Source: Symbiodinium natans
Lineage: Eukaryota > Sar > Dinophyceae > Suessiales > Symbiodiniaceae
Assembly (NCBI GenBank): GCA_905221605.1
Contig: CAJNDS010002452.1
Span: forward strand, 167,501-231,500
Reading direction: 5' to 3'
Length of the DNA stretch: 64,000 nt
The translations under genes and the position numbers were made by a program. How positions within the stretch are numbered: position 1 is the first letter of the stretch; every line of letters begins with the position of its first letter. Positions 23,501-33,556 of this stretch are shown here, piece after piece. The notes beneath the pieces were generated by a model that had not been told where the DNA came from, made no database searches, and saw nothing but the letters and a program-made list of their open reading frames with translations.

Positions 23501-26500
23501 CCTTTTTTGGGATCCCGTTTTCAAGGATGCCGCCAATGGGTACCCACAAAGGGACCCTAACTTAGGAAACTACCCATGTAATAGTTTAAGCTGGGGGTTG
23601 GGCTTGGTCGGCAGGATCTACGGGTTTAAGGTCGTTTTGCGGCTTCTGATGCAGGGAGCTTGCGGTGCTTGAGGAGACTCGTAGCTGCAGTTTAGAGGCC
23701 TGCGACCTGCGACTTGCGACTCGTCGGGGCTCTTGAACCCAAGGGCTGAGTAACCCAAAGACTCACAAAGACTCACAACAGGCTAGCAGGGACCCCTATT
23801 TTGCTTAAGAAATCCCCCCCCCCCCAAAAAAAAAAAAGAGAGCAAACATTCTTCCCTACCAGGTTAACATAGGGACTATAGTATCTTTGCTCTTTTTTTT
23901 GGGGGGGGGGAGGAGGTTCTTAAGCAAATAGTTATCCTTTTTTTGGGGGGGGTTCCTTAAGCAAATATTAGTGGAAGCCCTGGCTGCTGGGCTTAGTTTT
24001 CGATGCCTCCGTGCGTTCGGCCGTCTCGGCCGTCATGAGACGGAGCCGTTGGTCCGAGGACGCCAGCATCCCCTCCCAAGGATGGGTGCTGGGCAGTAGG
24101 GATGAGGGTTTAGGGTTTCAGGATTTAGGGTTTAGGGCTAGGGGTTATAGGGTGTAGGGCTTAGGGTTAGGGGATATAGGGTTTAAGGTTGTTATAGGGT
24201 TATAGGGTTATAGGGTTATAGGGTTATAGGGTTGTAGGGTTGTAGGGTTATAGGGTTATAGGGATATAGGGTTGCGGATTTCGGGTGAGCCGAGGGCCTC
24301 CTGAAGAGTTGACCCTTGCGTGGTTACGTGGCAAGTGGCGGCAAGTCGCCATCAAGAACACCCAAACCAAAACCCTAATTTCTCAAACCCTAAACCCTAA
24401 AACCCTAAAACCCCAAATTCTGAGCTCAAAACGGGGCCTGCATCTCATCCTCGGCCGCTTGCCGGGCCTCCGCGGAATGCTGCCGCAGCGAAGCCATCTC
24501 AGATGCCTTCGTCATTGAGGAGCATCGTATATTGGGGGGGGGGGGGGGGGGTGGGTTTAGGGTTTAGGGTTTAGGGTTTAGGGTTTAGGGTTTAGGGTTT
24601 AGGGTTTAGGGTTTAGGGTTTAGGGTTTAGGGTTTAGGGCTTAGGGTTTAGGGTTTAGGGTTTAGGGTTTAGGGTTTAGGGGTTTAGGGTTTAGGGGATT
24701 TAGGGTTTAGGGTTGTACTTGCGGGCCGCAGATCTTCGGAAATACCGAAACGAACGAGAGAGGGAGTTCATCAAGGGAGCCTATGGTTTCAAGACAAGGG
24801 GGTCCAGGTTCAAAACTTAAGGTCTGAGGGAAGGAGAAACAGACAGACAAGGAAATGAAGAAACGCTTCGAGCGAGTGAGGAACCCGAACCGTAACCGCC
24901 TTGAGGCTATAGGTTTCGGAGACAGGGACCAGAACACATGCTAGCACCGGCGTGCGACTAAGGCCTTATCCAGGAACCCGGCGAGAGAAACGAGCAAGAA
25001 ATGCCCAATAAGTCCTCAGGCCTGCTGTGCGGCAGTTCGCTGAAGTGCCTCGATGCTATGCTCCTGACGGCAGGCCACTTTGATGTCGGAAGGGGCTGCC
25101 GTCTTATCGAGACCCAAGAGTAAGCGAGAAATAGCAAGGGTGCCCTTTCTGGTTCGAAGGGGGCTATAATGGGAGCCATGAAATTCCAGCGTATGGATTG
25201 AACCTTCGTGGAACGTGTGCCCCTTAACCCTGAAATCCCAAGCCCCAAACCTTAAACCCCTAAACCCTAAACCCTACACACCCTAAACCGCAATCCGAAG
25301 CAGCCGCCAAGCCGCAGTCTGCGCCATCTCTGCCCGAACAGCCGCAGACTTGGACTCCTTCTGCTGCAGATCAGACGAAAGCTCCGAAATGCCTGGAGGG
25401 TTTAGGGTTTAGGGTTTAGGGTTTAGGGTTTAGGGTTTAGGGTTTAGGGTTTAGGGTTTAGGGTTTAGGGTTTAGGGTTTAGGGCTAAACTGACACAACT
25501 TGGGGGCCTGGAGAGCTTGAAGTTTTTAGTAGAACTTGTATCCTTTGCAGGGGGTTTACAGAGTTTTGGGAGGTTCACACAAGGGTGATGGACCCTGCTA
25601 TCGGCACTCTACCAGTCACATGTGATGGGCTAGGCAAGTTAATAAGTAGATACCCCGAAACAAGACCCACAAGCCACATCAACCTCACATAGTCCCTGGT
25701 CCCATGTCCAAATTCCAATCGATGGAAATTGCTTTCAAAAAATACTGCAAGCAGAGGGCTTAGGGTTTCAGGCTAGGGGTGCAGGGTGTAGGGGTCAAGG
25801 TCTAATCTAGGGTAGCAAATAAACGGCTACTCTGTGTATTGTAGTACATATATATATATGCATATAGTTAAACTGTATGCATATTATACAGTATACAAGT
25901 AGGTATTTACACGGGATAGGTACGTACAAACATATTAGTACATACAGACATATACTTAAAATACACATATACATGCACGCACTCTTATGCCGTATCTATG
26001 TACAGCCAGCACTCGCTTTATTGCCGCCGCCTTCTGCCACCAGGGCCAAGACCCGGTTTCGGCGACGGACATCGGGATGCTCTCGGAGCCTCGGGTGAAA
26101 CTCATCGAGGCTCCAGAGCTTTATCTAACAAAGAATGATAGCTTTCGTTGAATTTTGTGATGATGATGGCGATGGCAATGATGATGGAGATGCATGAAGT
26201 TCTGCCATAAACACAATGATTGGGGATGATTGTCACCTTAAATTTAGAATGACTGTCAATATGAACAGGCATGTAAAACGTTGGGGATGGGGGGCGGTGT
26301 TGCGACGCAGGGTCATAGGGCTCAAGGCTTCAGCTGTAGGCTTTGTAGTTTTCGGCCGAGTGATGCGAGACCTGTCCTTTGAAAACCGGAGCCACACGAT
26401 GGTTCAATGTCAATGTTTAGCAGGCTTTGAATTAAAGCATGACCCTAAGCCTGAAGGCTAAGGGTCGTGGAGGCTATGCTTCTAGTCAACCCCCATGATA

Positions 26501-29500
26501 TGAACATCCAAATAAATCGGGTTTCAAATTCCAGCTCAATCATTCACTAATCAGCATGAACCTGGGTGGCCCCTCCCAGCTTCCATCCAAGAAGCAACTC
26601 TCTCCGCAGGCTTTCCACCTCAGGCTGCGTTTGCAGTTCATGAACAGGCTTCGTGCCATTCGACGTACGAGTACTGTGGGGGGAACTAAGAGGAGTGCTT
26701 TGCTCATGCTGTTCTTCTGTTGGCCTGCGACCCATGCACAGATGTTTGGATGCGATCTTCTCATGAACGCCCTTCGCGACATGAGGTTTCACAACAAAGG
26801 ACCGCTGAACAGCTCCTTCCACAAAATGTGTCCGCTCACCAGCCCCGTCACCAAAAACCAGAAAAGGGCAGGGTTTAGGGTTTAGGGCTTAGGGCTTAGG
26901 GTTTAGGGTAAGCCACGAAGCAATGGCTCTCTGTAGGGATTGAGGGTTTGAGGGTTTGGTAGGGTTTTATGGTAGTTTGTAAACCCACCAAGCTACCTAG
27001 GGACCTGCCAATTGTGCTTCCTTTTTGCAGGGAGTACCAATCATTGGCCCGAAGAGAGGTTTACCTTCAGACCCCAAAACCTTACTCTGTTGTGGGTTAC
27101 CTTAGAATCCGATAAGGGGGTTTTTGTAGTAGAAACCTACAAAATATGTTTATTTTGTAGTAGTAACCTACGAAAAGAATTTCGTAGTAATAACCTACAA
27201 ACAGTAGCTTCTGGGTTCTTGAGGTTAGGGAGACCCCCAGCCTCCTCGCCCAGCGCCTCCTCACGAGCCACCTCGGCAGCCTCCACTCCCACGGGATCCT
27301 AAGCTGTTCTCCCATGGATGTGGGTTTAGGGTTTAGGGTTTAGGGTTTAGGGTTTGGGGTTTAGGGTTTAGGGTTTAGGATGTCAAGAAAAACAACAGGG
27401 GTACCCAAAACAAGGCACAAGGATTCTAGTGTTCTTAGGGAATTTCTGAATTTGGGGTGCCCATGTTTCTGGGAAATACCCGTACGTGTTCAGGGACTGT
27501 GAATAGGCACTCTTGAGCAGGGAAGACGAAAGGGGACGATCATCTACCATCATGCCGGTTAAGCAGAAATGCCGCAAAGCAGGGGGGCACGAACCTTGAA
27601 GCCACAGCGTACACTCTAAACCCTAAACCCTAAACCCTAAACCCTAAACCCTAAACCCTAAACCCTAAACCCTAAACCCTAAACCCTAAACCCTAAACCC
27701 TAAACCCTTCCCTGCATCCTGATGTTCAACTCCTTGCTGCTAGGTTGCCCAGGCCTTCCGCTGTGGGCTGGTTGGCAGATTTCTGTCAACCTGAGGACTG
27801 CATTCCACAGGGTGGGTAGGGTTTAGGGTTTAGGGTTTAGGGTTTAGGGTTTAGGGTTTAGGGTTTAGGGTTTAGGGTTTAGGGTTTAGGGTTTAGGGTT
27901 TAGGGTTTAGGTTTAGGGTTCAGGGTTGGGAAGCCGGCTGAGTTCGCGGGGCTCTAGGTTTAAGGTTGAGGGCTGGACGCGTTGCACCCCAACTCATGGG
28001 ATAACATCCGGCCCTGAGAAGGTACAAGTGGCACTGGAAGCTCACATCCGGGTTCTGCTTGTCAAGTGTGTGTTGCTTGGCTTGCTCATAAAAGATGCCG
28101 GATTGCAAGCACAACGCCCTGATGATGCATAACCATTAGTCCCACTGCAAAGCCGAGCGGCCGGTGCTCGAGACCTACATCCTCAATAGTAGGTACTCAT
28201 CACAGTCATGGTAACCAATACAACAATACTTCTCTTCATACCGATAATAACTTTCAACATGCTGTAGAAGGCCCCAAAAATGAGCCCCAGCCAGGGCGCC
28301 TTCCCGCGCAGGTGGCTGCACAAAGCCTCCCGACGAGGTCAGGATGAAATCGGTCGAAGGGGCAATGCACTATTGCAGGGTACAGTGAGCATCGTGGGAC
28401 CCATATGAGGGACCTTAGGGGTTCTTTAGGGGTCATGTAGGGTCTCTTTAGGGTAATTAAAGGGCAAAGTCAGAGCCCGAAAGCCTAACTTTGCTCCGGC
28501 CTCCAGGCGCAAAGCCTTGTCGTGCAGTGCCCTCTCTTTCGCTCGCAACTCCTGCTCGATGAGGATGCTGCAGCCGGTCTATGGTGCAGCTCTGCGTTCA
28601 TGGGCAACCCTTATATAGCATAACCATAGGTCTATGAACCACTATGCCACTATGCCACCATGCCGCGCGTGTGGGATCAATGCGTCCTCATTGTCGGCAT
28701 TGCGCTGGGCCGTGTCGGCGAGGACCTCGCTCGAAATCAGCTTGAGTGGGACTAGCCCAAGACTTGAACTTAGGGTTTAGGGTTTGGGGTTTGGGGTTTA
28801 GGGTTTAGGGTTTACTTGAACAGTGCTTGAACATCTGAACACCTGAGCACTTTGTGGCCCCCATGGCCGGCACTTCATGGCGCTCCAACTGACTATCCCT
28901 GACCTTCTCCACCGCATGCTGCAAGCCTTCTGCGTGCACCTGCGACAAAGAGTCGTGCGGAATCGAGCTCATCTACACCTCTTACTTAGTATCTCAGCCT
29001 CCCCCCTCAAGAAAGTTTAGGGATGTTTGCGCGGCCTTTGGGAACTGCAAGGCTGAAGGTGCAACTGGCCAAAGAAGCTCAAAGTGGACAGGATCTCAAC
29101 AATGCATGTCCCAGCACCAGTGACCATCCACACGCTTCAGACAGTAGCTAGGCCTCTGCTTGGGCGCAATCCTGCCGGTTTGAGGTGTTGGGGTTAAGGG
29201 TTTTTGGGGGGTTCAGCATCTGGCAAGGCGGGAGAACCCAAGCAAGAAAGCTCGTAGTTGCACGGGCCTGTATGATGAAACGACTGCCAACGCTAAGAAA
29301 CCGGGCTTGCTGCTCCACCAAGGCCAAGGATGAGTCGTGCTTTCGGAGTTGGTGATGATGACGATGACCACGATGATGGTGATCATTGTGATGATGATGT
29401 TGATGATAACTGTTCTTATGACGATGGTGGCACTGTTGGTGCAAGGGCCTACATGGACAGCTACAGGGCCATGTGGGAGCCAAGGCCTGTCAGACTCAAT

Positions 29501-32500
29501 GTGGCGAACCCACCTCCTCCGTCTGCCGCAACATCCGTGCAGAGCGATGCGCTGCATGCTGCAGATCACGAGCCTCAAGGCGCCCACCACTCGAGTTCAG
29601 GGGTGTAAGGAGGGACCCCTAGAAGGGACCCGTAATCATATTCCTCTAGATATCCCCTAAATGCACCTGTTATCGTCCTAAGCAGCCCCTAGATGACCCC
29701 TAAGGTCCATTACAAGATGGAGTCACGAAAGTGCATGAGGGGAAGCAAATGCTTGGCAACTATCTCTGCCAGCACAGCACAGTGAACCTGCGTGGGTTTC
29801 TTTTGTTTATGTTTCTTTGGCCTTGTTTTTTGGTGGGGAAGGAGGGGAGTGGGGAGGGGGGTGTAGGGAAAGCCAGAAAGACCGAAACCTTGCAGAGTTA
29901 CCTGTCGGACGAGAGTCAAGGCATAAATCGTTCAAGGGCCTCTGAAACATCAGTGGTTATTGAACAAAGCTCACTAAAGCCTGAATTCGCCAGGACTATC
30001 CCAAAACCCCGAACCCCCGAAGCCTCATCTAAACCTGCCTCAAAAGAAGAACCCTAAAATGCTCTCACGCTTCATCCTAAAGCCCACCTCCAACCCCAAG
30101 CCCTTAACCCCTAACCGTAGAATCCCCTAACCCTGACCCCCAAACCCCAAGCCCTAAACCCCTAAACCCCTACACCCTAAACCCCAAACCCCAAACCCTA
30201 CACCCCAAACCCAAACCCTAAACCCAAATTTTCAATCGCAAACCCTAAAGCCTAAAATCCCAAACCCAACCCCTAAGCCCCAAACCCCAAACCCTAAACC
30301 CCAAACCCTATTCCCTAAGCCCTAAAACCCTTGGGGAACACCCTGACCGGCCAGAGCCTCGTTGAGGAGAACCCGCTCGGCTTCCTGCGAAGCAGCAGCC
30401 TGGCCCTGGCCAACGGCTTCTTAGGGTTTGGGGTTTGGGGTTTAGGGTTTCGGGTTTGGGGTTTAGGGTTTGGGGTTTAGGGTTTGGGGTTTAGGGTTTG
30501 AAAGTTTGGGGTGTAGGGTGTGGGGTTGCGGTTTGGGGTTTGGGAGTTAGGGTTTCGGGTTTGGGGTTTAGGATTTGGGGTTTGGGATTTAGGGTTTCGG
30601 GTTTGGGGTTTAGGATGTGGCGTTTGGGATTTAGGGTTTGGGGTTTAGGCTTTGGGGTTAAAGGGGTTTGGGGCTTGGCTTTCGTGGCTCTTAGTAGGAA
30701 AGTAGGGGACGAGGTTCCCCAAAACCCTAAACCCTAAACCCTGAACCCTAAACCCTAAACCCTAAACCCTCAAAAGAGCCCTTGCAGAGCTCTGTAGAGG
30801 GACAAGAGGTCCCTAAACTTGGGACTATGCGGTCGAACCAGTCACAGTGGCCATGATCATGGCCAACAGCCGCAAAGTACAAGCAAAGCGCCCTAAACCC
30901 TAAACCCTAAACCCTAAACCCTAAACCCTAAACCCTAAACCCTAAACCCTAAACGCCTGGAGGAACTCCGGATCAAGGTTGCTTAGGGCCTTGAGGAGGG
31001 GCTCGGGTTTAGTGCTTTAGCGTTTTAGGGTTTAGGGCTTTAGGGGGTTTGGAGTTTCTTGGAGTTTCTTGGAGGAGTTGAGGGCGGATTATGCTTGGGG
31101 CTTTGAGGTTTCGCCCCTAAACTCTAACCGTAAACGATACAAACCCTTAACCACTACACCTAAACCCTCTTGTGGGAAAGTCCCCAGCTCTCGGCGTTCG
31201 CATGCCTGGAGCTCCTCGATCTTCTGCCGGTGGCGACCGGTGAGCTCCTTATCTCGAGGCGGATGTCAGGGTTTAGGGTTTAGGGTTGAGGCTTAGGTTT
31301 TGCAATCCCTTCATTGGGAGGCAGTGTTGTCATGCTAGTCTGGCACCCACAGCTGTTGATTCGGAGTTGTGCCGGCGCCCAGTGCAAGTGCTGCAGTTGA
31401 AGCAGGTTTGGACCATTGAAGTCGGCACAAATTACGTCAAACCCTATACTTACAGGCTAAAAACCTCCAAGTCCCCAACAAACAAGCTTCCTAAAGCACG
31501 CCGAGGCACATCCACGCGTCTTTGCTGTTCGCTCCGGGCCTTTCATGTTGCGATTGGACAAAGGCAACACTCCCACTCCCCAGAGAGCACATGGCAAAAA
31601 CTAGCGACGAAAGACCATTTCTTAAAGGTGCCCACAAAACCCGCGCGGATACTACTGCCAGCACCTTCTTGAAAAATCTACCGGCACAGCTTCATGGACA
31701 AATTGCGACACAACTAAGCACATACACTTTCAACAAATCTTGACACTTGCTGTAGCTACATGCAACTACCAGGACGGGCTAGTATACCCTATAACCCCTT
31801 GAAGAGGCCCGTTATGGGGGCTGTTTATGGGGATTTTTCAGGCCCAATATGGGTATTTTCCCAAAATAGGGGTGCCTCCTCCCCTTCAAGGGACCCCCAA
31901 GAAGGGTACCCCTATTTTCGGAAACCCCCAGAATTACAAAGGAACCTAAACCCCCCTAACCCCTAATCTCTAACCCCTAACCCCTAAACCCTAAACCCTA
32001 AAAACAAATGGAACAAGGGCACTACTGATGGCCCATCCTTATAGTGTCGGTCAAGTGATAGGGGGCCCGGCACGCACAGCTCCTGAGACTTGGCGAGAAC
32101 TGGCGCGGTCCTGTGGCAGATGACGGGGGTTCCTCTTTTAGGGTTAAGGGTTTGGGGTTTAGAGTTTAGGGTTTAGGGGTTTAGGGGTTTAGGGTTTAGG
32201 GTTTAGGGTTTCGGGTTTAGGGTCCGAAGTGTTTCAAGTGGGTGTGAGAGTCGACTCTTGCCTACCACAGAAGGCAAGGAATGTGGAGGACTTTCCCACA
32301 TTAGGGGTACCTTAAAGAGGTCCTGCTTATAAGGGAGGGTTTAGGGTTTAGGGTTTAGGGTTTAGGGTTTAGGGTTTAGGGTTTAGGGTTTAGGGTTTAG
32401 GGACTATTTTGGGGATCTAAATTGGGGGTCCCCTTTTTTCGTAAACATGTGTGCAAAGGCCGGCCATCTTGGACACGAAGCCTGCAAATAAGCCCCTCCC

Positions 32501-32854
32501 TGTCCCCAAAATTCACACCCTAAACCCTAAACCCTAAACACTAAACCCTAAACCTTAAACCATCCTTGCGACGTTGGAGTCCCTCCACCTCAAGACGGAG
32601 TTGTCGCACTTCCTGGCACCAAACTCCAGGCTTTGCTAGGCTTTAAGTCCTGCGCGTACTCTCTGATGTTATTTAAATAATACGCAATGCATAAAATACA
32701 GTATGTTATAAGATATGTATATATATATATATACATATGTATACATATAGCATGTAGAAATGCCCCAAAGTTCATGGAGACCTTGTTCCGACGAGCTGTG
32801 CCAAGTCCCTGCCTCCTCTCGCTGCCGCAGGGGCACGAGCAGCTCATCGAGCTC
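20503..32854 (-). CDS. Coiled-coil protein gene, at least 17 short exons (span of recognised exons)
   Basis: Seventeen minus-strand islands translate into charged, Ala/Glu/Arg/Gln-rich helical segments such as EVRQLRLEVEGLQRRK, ELRAKERALHDKALRLE, ALQKEVAELRSRSGEMG and ATRQREREEEAQKADA. Each has an AG acceptor, usually AG^G, and a GC, GA or GT donor at an open-frame boundary. Most exons whose two ends can be placed are multiples of three in length. No catalytic or targeting motif is visible, so only a long coiled-coil structural or scaffold protein can be proposed. Start and stop were not found; exons at 17.9-19.8 kb could be its continuation or another gene. It lies downstream of the CLPTM1-like gene in the same direction, first recognised exon about 0.7 kb after that gene's stop. 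Confidence 0.65.
20605..20725. repeat. TTTAGGG array
   Basis: Right flank of the exon at 20503-20584. Confidence 0.9.
21233..21352. mobile_element. Foldback element family A
   Basis: TTGGGATGTTCC ... GGAACATCCCAA with G-run in the loop; flanked by ACAACAAG / GCAACAAG. Confidence 0.85.
21366..21422 (-). CDS. Coiled-coil exon AHATRQREREEEAQKADAA
   Basis: GAAG^GCGCAC acceptor, GCA^GATGG (GA) donor (or GAC^GCTGC six bases earlier). Sits between two foldback elements (21233-21350 and 21463-21577). Confidence 0.7.
21463..21578. mobile_element. Foldback element family A
   Basis: Diverged copy TTGGTATGTTCC ... GGAACATCTCAA with G-runs. Confidence 0.8.
21622..21722. mobile_element. Repeat family E
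   Basis: CGAATAGAGTTTTGGGG, GGGAATACTCTTAGTAA, TTATTCCGACC. Confidence 0.55.
21810..21916. mobile_element. Foldback element family A
   Basis: Left end shortened (TTGGGTCCCCCTTATAC); flanks GTTTAGGC / GTTTGGGC look like an 8-bp target duplication. Confidence 0.85.
22437..22526 (-). CDS. Coiled-coil exon EAAPEPAEAADAQGFLEAAL
   Basis: AACAG^GGAGGC acceptor; continues EEQQTATEA to CACG^GTGAGG, a textbook GT donor. TTTAGGG repeats start 25 bp to the right. Confidence 0.8.
22849..22946. mobile_element. Foldback element family B
   Basis: GGGGGTTCACGAAAATAAGGG; internal TAGTAGGATCCCCT; in the opposite order to 12715. Confidence 0.65.
23044..23162 (-). CDS. Coiled-coil exon RQALQKEVAELRSRSGEMGA
   Basis: Acceptor GCGAG^CC at 23162 (or AG^GCTCTG at 23133); continues RLKRLGLERLSL to TTG^GTGGTT (GT) donor. 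The strongest coiled-coil signal in the window. Left CCCTAAA, right perfect TTTAGGG array. Confidence 0.8.
23169..23240. repeat. Perfect TTTAGGG array
   Basis: Ten heptamers abutting the acceptor of exon 23044-23162; an opposite CCCTAAA array follows at 23334-23399 with ~95 bp between them. Confidence 0.95.
23334..23399. repeat. Perfect CCCTAAA array
   Basis: Nine heptamers; inverted partner of 23169-23240. Confidence 0.95.
23801..23928. mobile_element. Foldback element family F
   Basis: TTGCTTAAGAAATCCCCC ... GGGGAGGAGGTTCTTAAGCAA, C-run/A-run and T-run/G-run arms pairing, internal ACATTCTTCC. Confidence 0.75.
24007..24072 (-). CDS. Coiled-coil exon GMLASSDQRLRLMTAETAER (66 nt)
   Basis: GGAG^GGGATG acceptor and GAG^GCATCG (GC) donor enclose 22 codons ending TE. 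TTTAGGG variants start right of it at 24105. Confidence 0.65.
24438..24506 (-). CDS. Coiled-coil exon ASEMASLRQHSAEARQAAED (69 nt)
   Basis: GAAG^GCATCT acceptor and CAG^GCCCCG (GC) donor enclose 23 codons ending EMQ. Left CCCTAAA variants, right a 165-bp TTTAGGG array behind a G-run. Confidence 0.75.
24552..24716. repeat. Long TTTAGGG array
   Basis: About 23 heptamers, behind a ~17-base G-run. Confidence 0.95.
25292..25392 (-). CDS. Coiled-coil exon ISELSSDLQQKESKSAAVRA
   Basis: CCAG^GCATTTC acceptor next to the TTTAGGG(+) array (25399-25486); ends WRLLRI with ATT^GCGGTTTAGGG donor merging into the left tract. Continues EMAQTAAWRLLRI. Confidence 0.75.
25399..25486. repeat. Perfect TTTAGGG array
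   Basis: Twelve heptamers, six bases from the acceptor of exon 25292-25392. Confidence 0.95.
27242..27298 (-). CDS. Coiled-coil exon DPVGVEAAEVAREEALGEE (57 nt)
   Basis: CTTAG^GATCCC acceptor, GAG^GCTGGG (GC) donor, 19 codons, acidic helix. Confidence 0.65.
27614..27708. repeat. Perfect CCCTAAA array
   Basis: Thirteen heptamers left of exon 27711-27790. Confidence 0.95.
27711..27790 (-). CDS. Exon bracketed by perfect telomere-like arrays
   Basis: CTCAG^GTTGAC acceptor; LTEICQPAHSGRPGQPSSKE LNIRMQ; GA donor. CCCTAAA array 27614-27708 on the left and TTTAGGG array 27818-27926 on the right. A plus-strand reading is also open, so strand rests on the neighbours. Confidence 0.45.
27818..27926. 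repeat. Near-perfect TTTAGGG array
   Basis: About 15 heptamers right of exon 27711-27790. Confidence 0.95.
28501..28551 (-). CDS. Coiled-coil exon ELRAKERALHDKALRLE (51 nt)
   Basis: GAGCAG^GAGTTG acceptor and GAG^GCCGGA (GC) donor enclose 17 codons with alternating charges. An upstream acceptor at 28571 would add ILIEQ. Confidence 0.7.
28684..28740 (-). CDS. Coiled-coil exon LISSEVLADTAQRNADNED
   Basis: CAAG^CTGATT acceptor (or GAG^GTCCTC at 28725); GAC^GCATTG (GC) donor; 19 codons. TTTAGGG variants lie to the right (28770-28815). Confidence 0.65.
28904..28972 (-). CDS. Coiled-coil exon MSSIPHDSLSQVHAEGLQHA (69 nt)
   Basis: GTGTAG^ATG acceptor and AAG^GTCAGG donor enclose 23 codons ending VEK. 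Its ATG directly after the acceptor could also be a start codon. Confidence 0.6.
30060..30330. repeat. Degenerate CCCTAAA/CCCCAAA array
   Basis: Diverged units (CCCAAAC, CCCTAAG), left flank of exon 30342-30405. Confidence 0.85.
30342..30405 (-). CDS. Coiled-coil exon GQAAASQEAERVLLNEALAG
   Basis: GCCAG^GGCCAG acceptor, CAGG^GTGTTC donor (GT). Flanked by degenerate CCCTAAA (30060-30330) and TTTGGGG/TTTAGGG (30422-30660) arrays. Confidence 0.65.
30422..30660. repeat. Degenerate TTTGGGG/TTTAGGG array
   Basis: Alternating TTTGGGG and TTTAGGG, right flank of exon 30342-30405; mirror of the left array. Confidence 0.85.
30892..30956. repeat. Perfect CCCTAAA array
   Basis: Nine heptamers ending at the GC donor of exon 30957-31001. 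Confidence 0.95.
30957..31001 (-). CDS. Coiled-coil gene exon PLLKALSNLDPEFLQ (45 nt)
   Basis: CGAG^CCCC acceptor, CAG^GCGTTTAGGG donor: the GC donor is the first base pair of the telomere-like tract (30892-30956). Exactly 15 codons. Confidence 0.65.
31185..31247 (-). CDS. Coiled-coil exon ELTGRHRQKIEELQACERREL
   Basis: AAG^GAGCTC acceptor; donor around 31185. Bracketed by degenerate CCCTAAA (left) and TTTAGGG (31269, right). Confidence 0.65.
31280..32060. other. Intron stretch without supported exon
   Basis: A 128-codon plus-strand frame (31286-31672) is open but shows no family resemblance and lies between accepted minus-strand exons. A family-B-like segment is at 31855-31930. Confidence 0.4.
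32300..32441. mobile_element. Foldback element family B split by TTTAGGG
   Basis: Left half TTAGGGGTACC...TTATAAGGG, then nine TTTAGGG units, then ACTATTTTGGGGATCTAAAT and CCTTTTTTCGTAAAC. Halves match 12715-12812 across the insertion. Confidence 0.75.
32336..32402. repeat. Perfect TTTAGGG array inside a foldback element
   Basis: Nine heptamers interrupting the family-B element at 32300-32441. Confidence 0.9.
32565..32612 (-). CDS. Coiled-coil exon EVRQLRLEVEGLQRRK (48 nt)
   Basis: GCCAG^GAAGTG acceptor and AAG^GATGG (GA) donor enclose exactly 16 codons in heptad-like spacing. CCCTAAA-type repeats lie to the left (32518-32560). Confidence 0.7.
32795..32854 (-). CDS. Coiled-coil exon ELDELLVPLRQREEAG
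   Basis: CTACAG^GAGCTCG acceptor, helical frame ELDELLVPLRQREE; GC donor possible at 32812. A CCCTAAA(+) tract (32862-32924) lies immediately right, against the usual polarity. A copy of its acceptor region occurs at 32990-33020. Confidence 0.6.
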
Positions 32855-32861
32855 CTGTAGG

Positions 32862-32924
32862 AGACCCTAAACCCTAAACCCTAAACCCTAAACCCTAAAC
32901 CCTAAACCCTAAACCTAAACCCTA
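32862..32924. repeat. CCCTAAA array
   Basis: Eight heptamers directly right of exon 32795-32854. Confidence 0.95.
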
Positions 32925-33556
32925 CTGTGGAATATAGGGGTCTGAATAATTAGTCTAGGGTGTTCGGGTGTTAATATAGTAGAAGTATTACTCATCTAGC
33001 TCCTGCAGGAGACCGTTCGGGGAGAAGCAGGACTCCAATAATGGCCGTACTCCGACCCCTACATTGATTCTAGATCCTCCCAAGGGCGTGGGAAAAAAGG
33101 GACGCCTTTCAACCCTCGATGGTGACGAAACCCTGGGTTTCAGATGCCTTCTTGCTAGGTTTCGGAATGACCCCTGCATCCTAAACCCTAAACCCTAAAC
33201 CCTGAGGACTGCTTTTGTGGCTGGCATCTCCACCGCTCTGCCGCAGTATGTGGTGATAGGCGAGTAGGGGGCGCCCCGACTGCCCTCGCCAGTCTGTACA
33301 ATTCCCCGCATCCTGCAGAAGGCTCGCTGAGCTGTGTATGTCCCTTACAGGGGCCATGGTGGCAGTAGCTTCAGGTGAATATATCCTCTGTATTTGATTC
33401 TGTTTTTTTTATCCACAAATACAGGTGTATATGCACATATATATATATATACACAGATATATATATATATATATACATATACGTATGTGTACTACTTAGG
33501 TATGCACGGGCCCTTAGGGAGTAGTTGTATGTTATAAGAGCCAGCACACGCTGCCA

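Noticed and set aside
26547-26822. Minus-strand frame with VESLRRELLL
   Set aside because: Heptad-like and in the coiled-coil gene's interval, but splice sites would leave only ~31 nt; kept out of the exon list.
29330-29608. 92-codon plus-strand frame with Asp/His run
   Set aside because: Built on a GAT trinucleotide expansion (29345-29430); the rest is open on both strands and gives no family match.
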